Below are positions 5,669 through 7,362 of a stretch of DNA of 7,362 nucleotides, piece by piece. This stretch comes from Chitinophagaceae bacterium. GTDB taxonomy: Bacteria; Bacteroidota; Bacteroidia; Chitinophagales; Chitinophagaceae. The stretch is taken from positions 1 to 7,362 of the forward strand of contig JADGPY010000039.1 of assembly GCA_017882205.1 (NCBI GenBank), written 5' to 3'. Below the pieces are notes generated by a model, which was given only the letters and a program-made list of their open reading frames with translations, was not told where the DNA came from and did no database searches. Position 1 is the stretch's first letter. Every line of letters begins with the position of its first letter. Made by a program: the position numbers and the translations under genes.

Positions 5669-7362
5669 ATGGAAATTAGAAATATAGCGATCATTGCTCA
5701 CGTAGATCACGGGAAAACTACCTTGGTTGATAAGATTTTACATAGTACGAATATCTTTAGAGATAACCAGGAAACTGGTGAACTAATTATGGATAGCAAC
5801 GATCTGGAAAGAGAACGTGGTATTACCATTTTCAGTAAGAATGTCTCTGTAATGTACAAAGGAGTAAAAATAAATGTAATTGATACCCCTGGTCACGCCG
5901 ATTTTGGCGGTGAAGTTGAACGTGTTTTGAAAATGGCTGATGGAGTTCTTTTATTGGTTGATGCTTTTGAAGGACCTATGCCCCAAACACGCTTTGTGTT
6001 ACAAAAAGCATTACAACTGAACCTTCATCCTATTGTTGTTATCAATAAAGTTGATAAGCCAAACTGCCGCCCTGATGAAGTTCATGATGCTATTTTCGAA
6101 TTATTCTTCAACCTGGATGCCACTGAAGAGCAGCTTGACTTCCCTACTATTTATGGCTCCAGCAAACATGGCTGGATGAATACTTCTCTTACAGAAACTG
6201 ACAATATATTTCCTTTACTGGATACTATTATTGAAAAAGTTCCGCCACCAAAAGTGACTGATGGAAATCTTCAACTTCAAATTACTTCCCTGGATTATTC
6301 TTCATTTTTAGGAAGAATAGCGGTGGGCAGAATAGCAAGAGGAGTTATAAAAGATAACCAGCCAATCTCATTAATGAAGTTGGATGGTAAAGTTGTAAAG
6401 AGCAGGGTAAAAGAACTCTATATTTTTGAAGGTCTTGGCAAAAAGAAAGTCACTGAAGTAAGTGCTGGTGATATTTGCGCTGTGGTAGGTATTGATGGTT
6501 TCAACATCGGTGAAACGATCGCTGATTTTGAGGAACCTGAAGCATTGCCTGTAACAAGTGTTGATGAACCAACTATGAACATGCAGTTCAGCATTAATAA
6601 CTCACCATTTTTTGGAAAAGATGGAAAATTTGTCACATCAAGACATTTGAAGGACAGGCTTGAAAAAGAGCTTGAAAAAAATCTTGCTCTCAGGCTTTCT
6701 GAAACGGATAGCGCCGACAGCTTTATGGTGTACGGAAGAGGGATATTACATTTAAGTATCCTGGTAGAAACTATGCGTCGCGAGGGTTTTGAATTAACTA
6801 TTGGACAGCCCCAGGTTATTACCAAGGAGATCAATGGTAAAAAATGTGAACCATATGAGAACCTGGTCGTTGATGTACCTGCAGAATATAGTGGAAAGGT
6901 TATCGACCTTGTTACCCAACGTAAAGGTGAAATGCTGGTCATGGAGACTAAAGGAGAGATGCAGCACCTGGAATTCGAGATCCCATCAAGGGGTTTGATC
7001 GGACTTAGATCTACTATGCTTACCCAAACCGCGGGTGAAGCTGTAATGGCTCATCGTTTTGTGGAATACAAGCCATGGAAAGGTAATATTCCAGGTCGTA
7101 GTAATGGAGTTTTAATTTCAAAGAACCAGGAAAGAACCACTGGCTACTCAATAGATAAACTCCAGGATAGGGGTAGATTTTTTATCGATCCAAGTGAAGA
7201 AGTTTACACCGGCCAGATAATAGCTGAACATATTAAACCAGGAGATCTTGTAGTAAATGCAACTGAACCTAAGAAGCTTACCAACCATCGCGCAAGTGGT
7301 AGTGATGACGCTTCACGGGCTGCTCCAAAGATCATGATGTCTCTTGAAGAGTGTATGGAGTA
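5669..7362 (+). CDS. typA: translational GTPase TypA/BipA (C-terminus cut by window edge)
   Basis: TypA (BipA) is an EF-G-like GTPase that binds the 70S ribosome and supports 50S assembly and growth under cold and other stress. From ATG 5669, 564 residues are read before the right edge; the family is about 600 residues, so 35-45 are missing. GTPase motifs are G1 AHVDHGKT (10-17), G2 RGIT (50-53), G3 DTPGH (72-76), G4 NKVD (126-129) and a G5-like GSSK (163-166). They are followed by the beta-barrel domain II from about residue 200 (LGRIAVGRIARG), domain III, and the EF-G domain V-like part (VVDVPAEYSGKVIDLV...GEMQHLEFEIPSRGLIGLRS). The TypA-specific C-terminal domain then follows with the ribosome-contacting loop KKLTNHRASGSD (535-546) and the start of the final LEECMEY helix. 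These last features exclude EF-G, LepA and TetM. The start is set by the family's N-terminus (MxIRNIAIIAHVDHGKTT). It has its own promoter and is divergent from the amidase gene. No anomaly seen. Confidence 0.97.
   Translation, partial: MEIRNIAIIAHVDHGKTTLVDKILHSTNIFRDNQETGELIMDSNDLERERGITIFSKNVSVMYKGVKINVIDTPGHADFGGEVERVLKMADGVLLLVDAFEGPMPQTRFVLQKALQLNLHPIVVINKVDKPNCRPDEVHDAIFELFFNLDATEEQLDFPTIYGSSKHGWMNTSLTETDNIFPLLDTIIEKVPPPKVTDGNLQLQITSLDYSSFLGRIAVGRIARGVIKDNQPISLMKLDGKVVKSRVKELYIFEGLGKKKVTEVSAGDICAVVGIDGFNIGETIADFEEPEALPVTSVDEPTMNMQFSINNSPFFGKDGKFVTSRHLKDRLEKELEKNLALRLSETDSADSFMVYGRGILHLSILVETMRREGFELTIGQPQVITKEINGKKCEPYENLVVDVPAEYSGKVIDLVTQRKGEMLVMETKGEMQHLEFEIPSRGLIGLRSTMLTQTAGEAVMAHRFVEYKPWKGNIPGRSNGVLISKNQERTTGYSIDKLQDRGRFFIDPSEEVYTGQIIAEHIKPGDLVVNATEPKKLTNHRASGSDDASRAAPKIMMSLEECME

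Noticed and set aside
6418..6942. 174-codon open frame on the minus strand inside typA
   Set aside because: It lies wholly within typA, is antisense to conserved GTPase domains, and reads as a low-complexity Ser/Phe/Pro-rich product with no family resemblance.
1..7362. CRISPR array, tRNA, rRNA, riboswitch, transposase or phage genes
   Set aside because: I looked for regular repeat-spacer units, cloverleaf signatures and transposase motifs on both strands by eye and saw none.

Overview
The window looks like chromosomal DNA of a Bacteroidota bacterium, and Chitinophagaceae or a close relative is a reasonable guess. The evidence is an A+T-leaning composition, start codons without strong Shine-Dalgarno sequences, a very good Bacteroidota-type promoter (TTG, 19 bp, TACCTTTG) before typA, signal peptides that end just before Gln, and protein sequences that read like that phylum. 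No species call is possible by eye.

Layout. From the left edge to position 5435 everything supported is on the minus strand: the N-terminal 280 residues of UvrB (cut by the left edge), a small HicB/HicA-type toxin-antitoxin pair with overlapping genes, a 55-codon remnant that resembles the start of Imm26-family immunity proteins, a secreted M28 peptidase of the glutamate carboxypeptidase II/transferrin-receptor type, and a secreted amidase-signature enzyme 25 bp upstream of it. A 233-bp divergent intergenic region (5436-5668) holds a degenerate tandem 'ACACGGAG' repeat and the typA promoter. From 5669 to the right edge, on the plus strand, is typA/bipA, a ribosome-binding translational GTPase, cut about 35-45 residues before its usual end.

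How the genes relate. The amidase and the M28 peptidase are probably one transcript. Both carry signal peptides, so together they suggest breakdown of peptides or amides outside the cytoplasm, but the substrate cannot be read from the sequence. UvrB (nucleotide excision repair) and TypA (ribosome assembly, stress and cold adaptation) are housekeeping genes unrelated to that job. The stretch at about 842-1549, with the toxin-antitoxin pair and the immunity-like remnant, is the only part with an accessory character.

No clearly new system was found. The points most worth a second look are the short HicB without a DNA-binding domain, the Imm26-like relic in the same frame as the peptidase stop codon, the loss of glutamate-specificity residues in the peptidase, and the intergenic repeat.
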